64,000 bases of DNA from an uncultured Eubacterium sp. (GTDB taxonomy: Bacteria > Bacillota > Clostridia > Lachnospirales > Lachnospiraceae): the NCBI GenBank assembly GCA_910584875.1, contig CAJUDA010000013.1, positions 1 to 64,000 of the forward strand, written 5' to 3'. The position numbers and the translations under genes were made by a program. Positions 1-8,597 of this stretch are shown here, one piece after another. The notes beneath the pieces are model-generated. The model saw only the letters and a list, made by a program, of their open reading frames with translations. It had not been told where the DNA came from and did no database searches. Numbering within the stretch: the first letter of the stretch is position 1; each line of letters starts with the position of its first letter.

Positions 1-1
1 T

Positions 2-136
2 GCGTATGAGAAATTAAAGGGGGACAATAAGGAGCTGATGATCATACCGGATGCCGTCCATACGGATCTTTATGACCAGACCGATGTGATACCGTTTGAC
101 AGGATGGAGCGGTTTTTCAGGGATCATCTGAAATAA
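2..136 (+). CDS. alpha/beta hydrolase, C-terminal end (partial)
   Basis: An open frame enters from the left edge and ends at TAA, giving 44 residues. The segment IPDAVHTDLYD resembles the end of alpha/beta hydrolases, where a His after a short loop completes the catalytic triad and is followed by an aromatic-rich stretch. The catalytic Ser and Asp lie outside the window, so family and substrate cannot be told. The stop overlaps a weak upstream ATG of the next gene, so the two may be co-transcribed. Confidence 0.55.
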   Translation, partial: AYEKLKGDNKELMIIPDAVHTDLYDQTDVIPFDRMERFFRDHLK

Positions 137-156
137 TGGATAACGGGGGGACAGAG

Positions 157-1716
157 ATGAAAGGTAAGAGTATGATCGTTCTGGTGTTTGCCGTGACTGC
201 TTTGTCTGGAACCAGTTTGACAGTGCAGGCGTCGGTCAGCAGCCGGACTGCGCTGAGCAGATCCAGGGTCAGCGTAAAAAGAGGGATCACAGCAAAGCTG
301 ACGGTAAAAAATAAACCTTCCGGAGCAAAGCTCCGGTGGAGCAGTAAAAATACAAAAGTGGCAAAAGTGAAAAATGGTGTCATCACTGGACTGCGGAAAG
401 GCAAAACAGTTATAGTCTGTCGTATTACCTATAAAAGAGGCAGGAAAAAGATCACGAAGAGACTGACCGCAGCAGTGACTGTAAGGAACAATAAGCAGGT
501 ATATCCTGACCATCGTCCTTACGGGAAGGGTGTTGGTGCAAAACCCGGCAGGGTTGTCTGGAGCCATAACCGCAGATCGGTCCGGTGGGATGGAAAGGGA
601 TACTGGTGGAAACCAGAGCATTTCAACAACACGGTCATATTGAAAATGCTGCGCAACAGCATCGCTTCACTGGGAGGCGCCAAAAAGGCAAAAACTGGCT
701 GGCAGAAATTGTTTCAGGATCAGAATAAAAGACGGGGAAAAGGAAAGAAGAAATACAAAAAGGGTGAGAAGATAGCGATCAAGGCAAATATCAACGGCTC
801 TGGCGTTTTTGACGATGATACCAGCGGCAGGACAAAGATGAGCTATACAAATCCGGTGCTGCTCAGGGCGCTTCTGACCTCACTGGTAAAGGATGCGGGC
901 GTAACGCCATCGGATATTACGGTTTATGATGTATCCCGGATCTTCCCCGTCTATATGATCGACTTATGCACAAAAGGGGAATTAAAAGGAGTTCATTTTG
1001 TGGGGCGCAATAATGGTACAGCGGATAAGAAAAAACCGATCAACTGGTCCCATTCCTTCCGTGGCGCCGTAAATTACCTGCCGACCTGTGTGACAGGGGC
1101 AGAGTATGTGATCAATTTTGCCAATCTGAAGGGACATAGTTACGGGATCACGCTCTGTGGCAAAAATCATTTTGGCTCATTTATCAATGGGAATGAAATG
1201 CGTCCGCCGGAGGGGGCAAACCTGCACCAGTTTCTCACGATGGATAAGATGAAAGTCTACAGTCCCCTTGTGGATCTGATGGCAAATTACCAGCTGGGAA
1301 ATAAGACGGTGCTGTATATGCTGGATGCCCTGATCTGTGCTCCATCAGAAGGAGATGACATCATCGGCAGCAATGCAAAGTGGCGGCAGAGTCCGTTTAA
1401 TGGGTATTATACATCCAGTATATTTGTATCGCAGGATCCTGTGGCGATTGATTCGGTCGGGGCAGATCTGCTGATGAACGAACCGGCTGTGACAAAAGAG
1501 AATGACAGTCTGAAAAATAATGCCACTGTGGAAAATTATCTCCATGAGGCGGCGCTGGTGAAAAAGGCGCCATCCGGCAAAAGATATAAAAATGGAAATG
1601 GGAAAAGGGTGACAAATCTTGGCGTCCATGAGCACTGGAAGGATCCGGTCAGTAAGAAATACAGCCGGAATCTCGGGAAGAAGGAAGGTATTGAATTAGT
1701 GCGGATTTTTAGTTGA
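157..1716 (+). CDS. secreted DUF362 protein with N-terminal Ig-like domain
   Basis: The start is set at ATG 157, which follows a GGGGGGA ribosome site; an in-frame ATG at 136 has none. Residues 1-25 form a signal peptide ending near VQA. Residues about 35-110 are a Lys/Arg-rich bacterial Ig-like (BIG2-type) domain with the typical KVAKVKNGVITG pattern. The rest matches DUF362, including GEKIAIKANING and a long conserved C-terminal part. No Cys-rich ferredoxin motif, common in other DUF362 proteins, is visible. It is probably exported and cell-surface or wall-bound. The biochemical role of DUF362 is not established. The same Lys-rich Ig style recurs in the proteins at 9460 and 12915. Confidence 0.75.
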   Translation: MKGKSMIVLVFAVTALSGTSLTVQASVSSRTALSRSRVSVKRGITAKLTVKNKPSGAKLRWSSKNTKVAKVKNGVITGLRKGKTVIVCRITYKRGRKKITKRLTAAVTVRNNKQVYPDHRPYGKGVGAKPGRVVWSHNRRSVRWDGKGYWWKPEHFNNTVILKMLRNSIASLGGAKKAKTGWQKLFQDQNKRRGKGKKKYKKGEKIAIKANINGSGVFDDDTSGRTKMSYTNPVLLRALLTSLVKDAGVTPSDITVYDVSRIFPVYMIDLCTKGELKGVHFVGRNNGTADKKKPINWSHSFRGAVNYLPTCVTGAEYVINFANLKGHSYGITLCGKNHFGSFINGNEMRPPEGANLHQFLTMDKMKVYSPLVDLMANYQLGNKTVLYMLDALICAPSEGDDIIGSNAKWRQSPFNGYYTSSIFVSQDPVAIDSVGADLLMNEPAVTKENDSLKNNATVENYLHEAALVKKAPSGKRYKNGNGKRVTNLGVHEHWKDPVSKKYSRNLGKKEGIELVRIFS

Positions 1717-1762
1717 CATCGCGTCAGAACAGGTGTATAATAATTACATTGACACTATGTCA
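1713..1762 (+). promoter_or_regulatory. promoter with two TetR-type operators
   Basis: TTGACA (1713-1718) and TATAAT (1736-1741) are separated by 17 bases, a consensus promoter. Two near-identical palindromes flank it: TGACATCGCGTCA (1714-1726) covers the -35 box, and TGACACTATGTCA (1750-1762) lies just after the -10. TGACA-N3-TGTCA is a typical TetR-family site, and a TetR gene is the second gene downstream. Repression of this operon by that regulator is inferred. Confidence 0.8.
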
Positions 1763-1794
1763 GAATAGAGAATGAGCGGATTGGAGGAAATGTA

Positions 1795-2553
1795 ATGAGT
1801 GAAAAGATCGTACAGACGGCAGGCAGGGACAGCCTTGGACAATTTGCTCCCATGTTTGCACATTTAAATGATGATGTGTTGTTTGGGGAAGTATGGAATG
1901 AGGATGTTCTATCCATAAAAACAAAATGTATCATCACTGTAGTATCACTGATGGCGTCAGGTATTACGGATTCTTCCCTTGTCTATCATCTGGAGAATGC
2001 AAAAAATCATGGAGTGACAAGGGAAGAGATCGCTGCCATCATCACCCATGTGACTATGTATACCGGATGGCCGAAGGGCTGGGCGGTATTCCGTCTGGCA
2101 AAGGAGGTGTGGAAAGAGGACGGGGAAGCTTTGACTGAAAAAGAGAACTATCAGCAGAGTATTTTTTTCCCGATCGGTGAGCCCAATGATGCATTTGCCA
2201 GATATTTTGCCGGGCAGAGCTATCTTGCACCAGTGTCCACCGAGCAGGTTCCGGTTTTCAATGTGACGTTTGAGCCGGGATGCCGTAACAACTGGCATAT
2301 CCATAAGGCAGAGAGCGGCGGTGGACAGATCCTGATCTGTGTCGGCGGCAGGGGGTATTATCAGGAATGGGGAAAGGAGGCTGTGGAGATGACACTTGGT
2401 GATGTGATCAATATCCCTGTCGGGGTAAAACACTGGCATGGCGCTGCTCCCGATTCGTGGTTTTCCCACCTTGCCATGGAGGTTCCGGGTGAAGGGACGG
2501 CAAATGAGTGGTGTGAACCAGTTTCAGATGAGGATTATAATAAACTGAGCTAA
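1795..2553 (+). CDS. carboxymuconolactone decarboxylase-like / cupin fusion
   Basis: 252 residues in two parts. Residues about 5-110 resemble the carboxymuconolactone decarboxylase (AhpD-like) helical domain, but no CxxC redox pair is present. Residues about 140-245 are a cupin barrel with metal-binding HIH and Glu in NNWHIHKAESGGG and the later His in VKHWHG. Such CMD-cupin fusions are common next to TetR or MerR regulators and often accompany aldo/keto reductases and flavodoxins, as here. It is probably a cytosolic enzyme acting on reactive carbonyls or quinone-like compounds; the substrate is unknown. It is first in an operon with the TetR gene, behind a promoter with two operators. Confidence 0.75.
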   Translation: MSEKIVQTAGRDSLGQFAPMFAHLNDDVLFGEVWNEDVLSIKTKCIITVVSLMASGITDSSLVYHLENAKNHGVTREEIAAIITHVTMYTGWPKGWAVFRLAKEVWKEDGEALTEKENYQQSIFFPIGEPNDAFARYFAGQSYLAPVSTEQVPVFNVTFEPGCRNNWHIHKAESGGGQILICVGGRGYYQEWGKEAVEMTLGDVINIPVGVKHWHGAAPDSWFSHLAMEVPGEGTANEWCEPVSDEDYNKLS

Positions 2554-2612
2554 ACAGCAGGAGATAGTGAAACGCCGTCATTAAAACAGGGGCGTTCACG
2601 GAGAGGAGAGAT

Positions 2613-3233
2613 ATGCCAAAAGGATCGCCGGAGCTCACAGCGGCCCGGAAGGATGAGATTATGAATGCCTGTGAGAAGCTGTACCAGGTAAAGACATTTA
2701 AGGAGATTACCCTGCAGGACATCTCCAGGGAGACCTCTTTTACCCGTACTTCCATATACAATTATTATGAAACAAAGGAAGAAATATTTCTGGGACTGTT
2801 TGAGAGGGAGTACGTCGTGTGGACACAGGAGATCGGGAGTCTGGGAGAGGAGACAGCTGAAATCACGAGAGAGGAACTTGCCCTGGCACTTGCCGGTTCC
2901 CTGCAAAAGAGGAAGCTTCTTCTGAAGCTTTTGTCTGTGAATCTTTATGATCTGGAGGAGAACAGCCGTATGGAAAGGCTGGTAAGCTTTAAGATGGCGT
3001 ACGGAAATGTAAAAGGTGCGCTCAGGAGACTGCTCAGGAAATGTTATCCGGAAATTGAAGAGGAAGAGATCAGCAGATTCATAAAAATATTTTTACCATA
3101 TATGCATGGAATCTATCCTTATGCGCATGCAACAGATAAACAGATTGAGGCGATGGAGCGGGCAGGTGTAACGTATGAAAAGACTACGATCCAGGATCTT
3201 ACCTACCGGGGGCTGGTTAAAATGCTTCCATGA
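2613..3233 (+). CDS. TetR/AcrR family transcriptional regulator
   Basis: 206 residues. The N-terminal helix-turn-helix (about residues 13-60) includes ITLQDISRETSFTRTSIYNYY, close to the TetR consensus. The C-terminal part is a diverged ligand-binding helical domain. ATG follows GGAGAGGAG. It lies 59 bases after the CMD-cupin gene, and the two palindromes at 1714 and 1750 are plausible operators, suggesting autoregulation. The inducer is unknown. Confidence 0.85.
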   Translation: MPKGSPELTAARKDEIMNACEKLYQVKTFKEITLQDISRETSFTRTSIYNYYETKEEIFLGLFEREYVVWTQEIGSLGEETAEITREELALALAGSLQKRKLLLKLLSVNLYDLEENSRMERLVSFKMAYGNVKGALRRLLRKCYPEIEEEEISRFIKIFLPYMHGIYPYAHATDKQIEAMERAGVTYEKTTIQDLTYRGLVKMLP

Positions 3234-3253
3234 GATTGAAAAATAATTCAGGC

Positions 3254-3291
3254 TAGCTCAACGGCGGGTTCAAATTGGCGCCGTTGAGCTA
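3254..3291 (+). terminator. perfect 13-bp hairpin between tetR-like gene and flavodoxin
   Basis: TAGCTCAACGGCG pairs perfectly with CGCCGTTGAGCTA across a 12-base loop, followed by AAAAAGGAGG. It may terminate the tetR transcript weakly. As it ends only a few bases before the flavodoxin ribosome site, it could also gate translation. Confidence 0.5.
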
Positions 3292-3305
3292 AAAAGGAGG
3301 AAAAA

Positions 3306-3893
3306 ATGATGATGAAGAAAAATGCTAAGCTTTGGATGAAATTGTTACTGGTATTTGCTTTGATCGCAGGACTGGCATTGCCTGCTGGAAATGTGAGCGT
3401 TGCCAGTAAATCAAAGAAAAAGAAAGTTCTGATTGTTTATTTTTCAGCAACAGGGACGACGAAAGGTGCAGCAAAAAAGATCAAAAAGGCAACAGGCGGC
3501 AAACTGTATCAGATCAAAGCCGCCAAGCCATATACAAAGGCAGATCTGAATTATGACAATGATGACTGCAGGGCAAATAAAGAACAGAAAAATGACAGTA
3601 TCCGGCCGAAAGTAAAAGGAAAAGTGAAGAAAATCCGTAAATACGACGTGATCTTCGTCGGTTATCCCATCTGGTGGTCAAAAGAACCGATGATCATCCG
3701 CACGTTTCTGGAATCCTACAACCTGAAAGGAAAGAAAATTATACCGTTCTGTACCAGCGGGGGCAGTGGGATCTCCGGGAGTATGAAAGGCATCCGGGCT
3801 GCGGCGAAGGGTGCGAAGGTGGTAAAAGGAAAGGATTTGACGGATGTATCCTATAAAAGTGTAAAGAAATGGGTAAAGAAAAAAGTGAAGTGA
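3306..3893 (+). CDS. exported flavodoxin
   Basis: 195 residues. A signal peptide (about residues 1-33) with a Lys-rich N-terminus and hydrophobic core is followed by a Lys-rich linker and a flavodoxin fold. VLIVYFSATGTTKGAA is the FMN phosphate-binding loop, and GYPIWWSKEPMIIRTF and SGGSG match the other flavin-contacting loops. It probably carries electrons outside the membrane. Many Clostridia have lipoprotein or secreted flavodoxins of this kind near CMD-cupin enzymes and aldo/keto reductases. ATG 3306 follows AAAAAGGAGG; ATG 3309 is an equal alternative. Confidence 0.8.
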   Translation: MMMKKNAKLWMKLLLVFALIAGLALPAGNVSVASKSKKKKVLIVYFSATGTTKGAAKKIKKATGGKLYQIKAAKPYTKADLNYDNDDCRANKEQKNDSIRPKVKGKVKKIRKYDVIFVGYPIWWSKEPMIIRTFLESYNLKGKKIIPFCTSGGSGISGSMKGIRAAAKGAKVVKGKDLTDVSYKSVKKWVKKKVK

Positions 3894-3924
3894 CCGCATT
3901 ACTATAGATCAATGGCACTAATTT

Positions 3925-3961
3925 GAAACCGCCAGAGAACCAGAGGTTCGATGGCGGTTTC
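3925..3961 (+). terminator. rho-independent terminator after flavodoxin
   Basis: GAAACCGCCA pairs with TGGCGGTTTC across a 17-base loop, 31 bases after the flavodoxin stop. Confidence 0.7.
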
Positions 3962-4076
3962 TGGAAGCGTCGGATTATCACGACGCTTTTCTTATCTAAT
4001 TAAGAAAGTTCACTTTTTGCGGAGCAAGAACGACCGCAGGCCGTTCTTGGAAGCGTCGGATTATCACGACGCTTTT
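3962..4076. repeat. 29-bp hairpin repeated twice
   Basis: An identical 29-base sequence occurs at 3962-3990 and 4048-4076. Each copy folds as AAGCGTCG / CGACGCTT around GATTATCA with a T-run. The right copy overlaps the stop of the minus-strand ABC permease and can terminate both strands. A shorter hairpin (4029-4047) lies between. The duplication looks like terminator expansion at convergent gene ends. Confidence 0.75.
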
Positions 4077-6426
4077 ATTCCCCTGCGAGCAGCTTCCGGG
4101 GAGCGATCTTCCTGATCTTTAGCGACAGCAGGCACACGGTGGAGAAGGCGAGCAGGACAAGCCCGGCACCTGCCATGGCGATGAATCCGGCAGGGACGGT
4201 AAAGGTACATTTTACGATGCCGATCCCGCTCAGGAAAAAAGCGGTCAGAGGATTGATGATCAGGGAATTTATAATAAGCCCTGTGATGGTCGAAAGCAGG
4301 ACGGCTGGCATGAAGCTGAGCGCTGTCTGCAGGATGAGCTGTCTGGTAGTGAAACCAAGCGCTTTCATGATTCCGTGATCCCGTTTTTTATTATTCAGTG
4401 TCGTTCTCACAAGAAGGTACAGCACAAAAGCAATGATGACGGCGCTTAGTATGAGAACGGAGATCACGATGATCTTCGTAAGGGAAATGTATACAGAACC
4501 GCCTGCGTCAACGGTTGATTTGATATTGATCGTGGTATTGATCTCATTTCCAAACCGCTCTTTCATTTCTTCGTTTAAGGAATCAATCTGGTCATCGTCG
4601 GTGATATTCAGATAATAGCTGGTATTTTGCAGGCTGTCCAGCCGTTCATAGCCAGCCCGTGTGAGCAGACAGTCTTTGCCGAGACTATTGCTGACCTGGG
4701 TAAAGCCGGAGATAATATAGGCTGCCTTTCTGCCTCCTGCGCGTATCGTTATTTCGTCACCGATTTTCAGATCGTGTTCCTTTGCATATTTCGCAGCAGT
4801 TGCGATCTCATTATCATATCTGGGGAATCTCCCTTCGAATACAATGTTCTGGTTATTTGCCTGTGAAAAATCATCACAGAGTGTAGCGGTGAGTTCAATC
4901 CCTCCTACATGGCGTACGGGGACGGAATGGTACAGATAGACTTTTTCCACCCGGTCATCCGCAGCCATAGTCTGTAAAAATTTTTTCTCTGTTTTGGCAT
5001 TGACATTGATACAGCTGTCTGCTATTTCTCCTCCGATCAGGTTGAGAAAAGGTTTGGTATCGGCGATGACATTTTCCGTCATCAGACCTGAAAATACGAT
5101 GATCAGTGACAATACATACATCGTGATGCTGACGATCACATTGTGTTTCATGCCGGACAGTGCCGTCTTGAGAGCGAGGCTGGGAATCAGTGAACATCTC
5201 GTTTTTTCCAGCGGCACATGGTTATGTCTGAAATTGTGGGTCATGATACCCTGGCGGAGAGCTGTGATGGGTTCTATTTTCCGGATCCGGCGCGCGGACA
5301 GCCAGACGACAGCGGCAACGCTTCCTTCCAGAATCGTAAATGTCATAAGAAGCGGCAGCGGCAGAAAATGGATTTTGTAGGGAATCCCTGTCTGTGAGCT
5401 CATCATCATATTGAGAGAGGGAAATAATAAATAAGAGATTCCGGTACCGGCGAGGACGGCAATGGATGAAATACTTCCAAATTGCAGCAGGAGAGAACCG
5501 GTCAGCTGTCGGCAGGTATACCCCATTGCCTGAAAGGCGCCGAGATTCTTCATCTCAACCTGGATGTAGTTGATGATATTGGAAGCCATTACGATCAGCG
5601 CGATCAGAAGGATAAAAAATGCCATGGCACTCAGAATACCAGAACAGATCATCTGTGAGATATAGCGGGACTGGGATACAAGCGCATAAGAATTGCTGAC
5701 AGTCCGGACTGCCGGATATCTGGTGGAAACAGCATTTTTCAGCATCGTCTCATAGCTCTCGCTGTCCGCCTTGTCTTTCAGGCGGACGGAACAAATGGTG
5801 GATCGGACGGCAAACCCCGACTGTTCCAATTCCCTGTATTTATCTTCTGTCAGGAGAATGCCACACAGGGTGCAGTTATGTGAACCCGCCATGACGCTGT
5901 TGAAAAAGCCGCATACGGTATAGGATATATCATTGCCGCCGATGGACAGGGTGATCGTTTTGCCTGTGGCAATGTCCTCGGACTGGTACAGTACAGGCAG
6001 ATAGATCCCGCTTTGGAACGGGCTGTCTTCGACAATTTCGATCTTTTCGACCGAACGGGTGAGGGCAGCCTGCTTTTCTAACAGGACAAGTTCTGCATTG
6101 ATCTCGCCGCCATTATAGGAAAATGAACCTGGCATCTGCATGATGGGATCCAGGGAAAAGCTGTCAGTACGCGTATCCTTTTCGATGGTTTCTGTGAGAA
6201 ACTTCTGTATTTCTTCATTGTCACTGCTCAGGGAAAGAGTGACATGTCCGGCGTTCAGCTTATCGTGACAGCGGTCAAAATTCTGCTTATAATCCGTAGA
6301 CAGCATAAACCAGAGATTGAGCATGACCGATGCCAGCAGCATAAGGACGATGATGGCTGTGGTCTGGCTTTTTGCTTTCCGTAAATTTGAACCTGCCAGA
6401 AGAATGTGTTTTTTCAATCCTACCAC
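4075..6426 (-). CDS. ABC transporter permease, FtsX/MacB type
   Basis: 783 residues with about ten predicted membrane segments: one at the N-terminus, a group around residues 270-400, one near 435, and a C-terminal group around 655-775. Two large extracytoplasmic regions lie between them. The architecture is a fused two-copy FtsX permease as in lantibiotic or bacitracin-type exporters. Its start overlaps the end of the ATPase gene by 7 bases, indicating translational coupling. The upstream HK and RR genes suggest peptide- or antibiotic-induced expression. The substrate is unknown. Confidence 0.85.
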   Translation of the reverse strand: MVGLKKHILLAGSNLRKAKSQTTAIIVLMLLASVMLNLWFMLSTDYKQNFDRCHDKLNAGHVTLSLSSDNEEIQKFLTETIEKDTRTDSFSLDPIMQMPGSFSYNGGEINAELVLLEKQAALTRSVEKIEIVEDSPFQSGIYLPVLYQSEDIATGKTITLSIGGNDISYTVCGFFNSVMAGSHNCTLCGILLTEDKYRELEQSGFAVRSTICSVRLKDKADSESYETMLKNAVSTRYPAVRTVSNSYALVSQSRYISQMICSGILSAMAFFILLIALIVMASNIINYIQVEMKNLGAFQAMGYTCRQLTGSLLLQFGSISSIAVLAGTGISYLLFPSLNMMMSSQTGIPYKIHFLPLPLLMTFTILEGSVAAVVWLSARRIRKIEPITALRQGIMTHNFRHNHVPLEKTRCSLIPSLALKTALSGMKHNVIVSITMYVLSLIIVFSGLMTENVIADTKPFLNLIGGEIADSCINVNAKTEKKFLQTMAADDRVEKVYLYHSVPVRHVGGIELTATLCDDFSQANNQNIVFEGRFPRYDNEIATAAKYAKEHDLKIGDEITIRAGGRKAAYIISGFTQVSNSLGKDCLLTRAGYERLDSLQNTSYYLNITDDDQIDSLNEEMKERFGNEINTTINIKSTVDAGGSVYISLTKIIVISVLILSAVIIAFVLYLLVRTTLNNKKRDHGIMKALGFTTRQLILQTALSFMPAVLLSTITGLIINSLIINPLTAFFLSGIGIVKCTFTVPAGFIAMAGAGLVLLAFSTVCLLSLKIRKIAPRKLLAGE

Positions 6427-7178
6427 CCCATTTCTGATAGAAAAGCAGAGAGCTTTTCATGTCTTGCCTGGTCGCCGTGTACATAGCTGCCCAGATCACA
6501 TTCCCCGAGTATGATGCCGTCTTTTAAGTACAGGATCCGGTTTCCGCGGCGGGCAGAACGCATATCGTGTGTCACCATAACCACGCTCTGACCCTGTCCG
6601 TTGAATTTTGTCAGTGTGTCAAGGACGTCCAGTCCGGTCTTTGAATTGAGCGCGCCTGTCGGTTCATCGGCAAACAGGATTTCCGGAGAATTGATGAGTG
6701 CGCGGACGATACCGGCACGCTGTGCTTCGCCGCCGGAAACCTGTGCCGGGAATTTCTTCTGTGTGTCCTCAGGAATCCCCACAGCATGGAACAACTCCCT
6801 GGCGCGCCGGATGAGAGATTTTTTGTCTTTATTTACCAGGAGTCCGGCAGACAGTACGTTGTCTGTCAGGCTCATTCCGTCGATCAGGTAGATCTGCTGG
6901 AATACAAAACCGCATGCCCTGCGCCGGAACACGGCAAGCTGATCCGGGCTCAGGGCAGAGATCACTTCATTTCCAAAGGTGATGGTGCCCAGGGACGGAG
7001 TGTCCATACCGGAGAGTGCATACAGGAGCGTGGATTTTCCGGCGCCGCTTGCTCCCATGATGACAGTGAAGTCACCTTTGTACAGTGTCAGGTCAATGTT
7101 TTTGAGAACGTGCTGCATCGTCCCTCCATGGGAAAAGGATTTGCTTAGTTTCTCTGTTTTTAACAGGATTTCTTTCAT
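6420..7178 (-). CDS. ABC transporter ATP-binding protein, MacB/LolD type
   Basis: 252 residues from ATG 7178, which follows AAAGGAGGAAC. Motifs in order: Walker A GASGAGKST, Q-loop FVFQQIYL, signature VSGGEAQRAG, Walker B ILFADEPTGAL, and switch His in VTHDMRSA. The DEPTGAL(N) form is typical of MacB/BceA exporters that partner with FtsX permeases. It overlaps the permease gene. The upstream intergenic region carries three AATCCTTAA repeats that could bind the neighbouring response regulator. Confidence 0.92.
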   Translation of the reverse strand: MKEILLKTEKLSKSFSHGGTMQHVLKNIDLTLYKGDFTVIMGASGAGKSTLLYALSGMDTPSLGTITFGNEVISALSPDQLAVFRRRACGFVFQQIYLIDGMSLTDNVLSAGLLVNKDKKSLIRRARELFHAVGIPEDTQKKFPAQVSGGEAQRAGIVRALINSPEILFADEPTGALNSKTGLDVLDTLTKFNGQGQSVVMVTHDMRSARRGNRILYLKDGIILGECDLGSYVHGDQARHEKLSAFLSEMGW

Positions 7179-7217
7179 GAGTTCCTCCTTTCTTTGCACG
7201 TTCCATTTTACACAGGC

Positions 7218-7258
7218 AATCCTTAAATGTCTTTAGGGAATCCTTAACAAATCCTTAA
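7218..7258 (-). promoter_or_regulatory. three direct repeats, probable response-regulator sites upstream of ABC genes
   Basis: The 9-mer TTAAGGATT (minus strand) occurs at 7250-7258, 7239-7247 and 7218-7226, so the starts are 11 and 21 bases apart, one and two helical turns. This is the usual layout for OmpR/PhoB-type dimers. A TAAAAT box follows before the ATPase start. It suggests an ABC promoter driven by the RR gene at 8598; the assignment is inferred. Confidence 0.6.
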
Positions 7259-8520
7259 ATCGTACCGCTCAGGGGGATCATCACAGTGACCTGCAGACCG
7301 TCCGGTCCGTTTGCGATCAAAAGGTCTCCCGCCATTTCATTCATAAAATAGCTGGCGATATACAGTCCCAGCCCGGCGCCTTCTTTGCCTTCGGTATTGC
7401 TGCCGCGTCTGAATTTTTCTTTGAGCAGGGGCAGTTCTTCTGTGAGGACACCGCCGCCATGATCCCCGATCGTCACAGCCAGGCAGTAATTGTTTCTGTA
7501 TATGGATATCTCGATTCTGGTATCGGCATATTTATACGAATTGGCAAAGATATTATCGAATACCTGCTGCAGACGGAGCCGGTCGGCATATAAGAGGCAG
7601 ACAGGGATCTCCGGGATCGTTCCGCGGTGCAGATAGTCAGAATTTTCGAGTAATGATTTCAGCTCCCTGCTTTCCATGTCGGCGGGAGAGACAGGAAGCT
7701 GCTGGAGCTCTTCGACAGCTGCTGTAAAAAGATTGGAGATCAGGGTATTGATCTGGTCGGATTTTTGTATGATCTGTGCGTAATTGTCCTGTACTTTTTT
7801 GTCTCCAGCCAGGGCGGCGCCGACTTCAGCGGCAGCCTTGATACTGGCAATGGGTGTTTTGATGTCATGGGAAAGCTTGGCGATCAGTTCCTTTTTACTG
7901 GCGTTTGCCTCTGCCTCGGCGAGACGAGCCCGTTCCAGTTCAGAACGCATGATGTCAAAACTTTCGGTAAAGGCGCCGAAAAGATTCTGCCTGTCCATCT
8001 CAAGCGGGATCGTGAGATTGCCATCGGCAATCCGTCTGGCAAAATCCTTTAGTTTGTGGAAGGGCTGAATGATCGTGTGGTTCAGATACAGGAGAGCTCC
8101 GACACAGACGATGACCTGTATCAGAAGGATTGTGATCAGGAAAACGGTCATGCGCTGCTTTTTCACTTGTAACTGCTGGAAACTGTCGTTGTACACAAAG
8201 AGTCTGCCTGCCATTTTACCATTGATTTCGATATCGAGGATCGTATCTCTGTGGATCACTGCTTCATTGAGACTTTCGCTTAAGTTCTCTCTGGTTTTAA
8301 AAAGGACAGAGCCGTTTTTATCTGTCACAACATAATCAAGATTCGTTTTATTTTTGTGGCGTTCGATGGTATCCCAGTCTGCCTGTATTGAATGCAGCAC
8401 TTCGTTTACGGCAACCGGATCCTGCAAATTGCCGTTGTCTTTACTGGTGAAAAGAACAAGAGCGGCAGCCCCGGCTGCAAAAGTGAGCATCAGGATAATG
8501 AAATAAGTGCGTATTTTCAT
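7255..8520 (-). CDS. sensor histidine kinase
   Basis: 421 residues from ATG 8520, which follows GGAGGAAACC; an upstream in-frame ATG lacks a site. A membrane segment at about residues 6-26, an extracytoplasmic domain of roughly 100 residues, and a second membrane segment near 125-148 precede HAMP. The dimerisation helix has the phospho-His in LSHDIKTPIASIK. The ATPase domain has the N-box NIFANSYKYAD and G-box GAGLGLYIASYF. It is a classical kinase with an outside sensor, not the short intramembrane BceS type. It pairs with the RR upstream and probably controls the ABC exporter. Confidence 0.9.
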   Translation of the reverse strand: MKIRTYFIILMLTFAAGAAALVLFTSKDNGNLQDPVAVNEVLHSIQADWDTIERHKNKTNLDYVVTDKNGSVLFKTRENLSESLNEAVIHRDTILDIEINGKMAGRLFVYNDSFQQLQVKKQRMTVFLITILLIQVIVCVGALLYLNHTIIQPFHKLKDFARRIADGNLTIPLEMDRQNLFGAFTESFDIMRSELERARLAEAEANASKKELIAKLSHDIKTPIASIKAAAEVGAALAGDKKVQDNYAQIIQKSDQINTLISNLFTAAVEELQQLPVSPADMESRELKSLLENSDYLHRGTIPEIPVCLLYADRLRLQQVFDNIFANSYKYADTRIEISIYRNNYCLAVTIGDHGGGVLTEELPLLKEKFRRGSNTEGKEGAGLGLYIASYFMNEMAGDLLIANGPDGLQVTVMIPLSGTI

Positions 8521-8597
8521 GGTTTCCTCCATTTGCACACGCTTTTTGTGCATAAAGAAGTTTGGGCGTGTGCGCACAAACTTCCTGAGTGAAAAAT

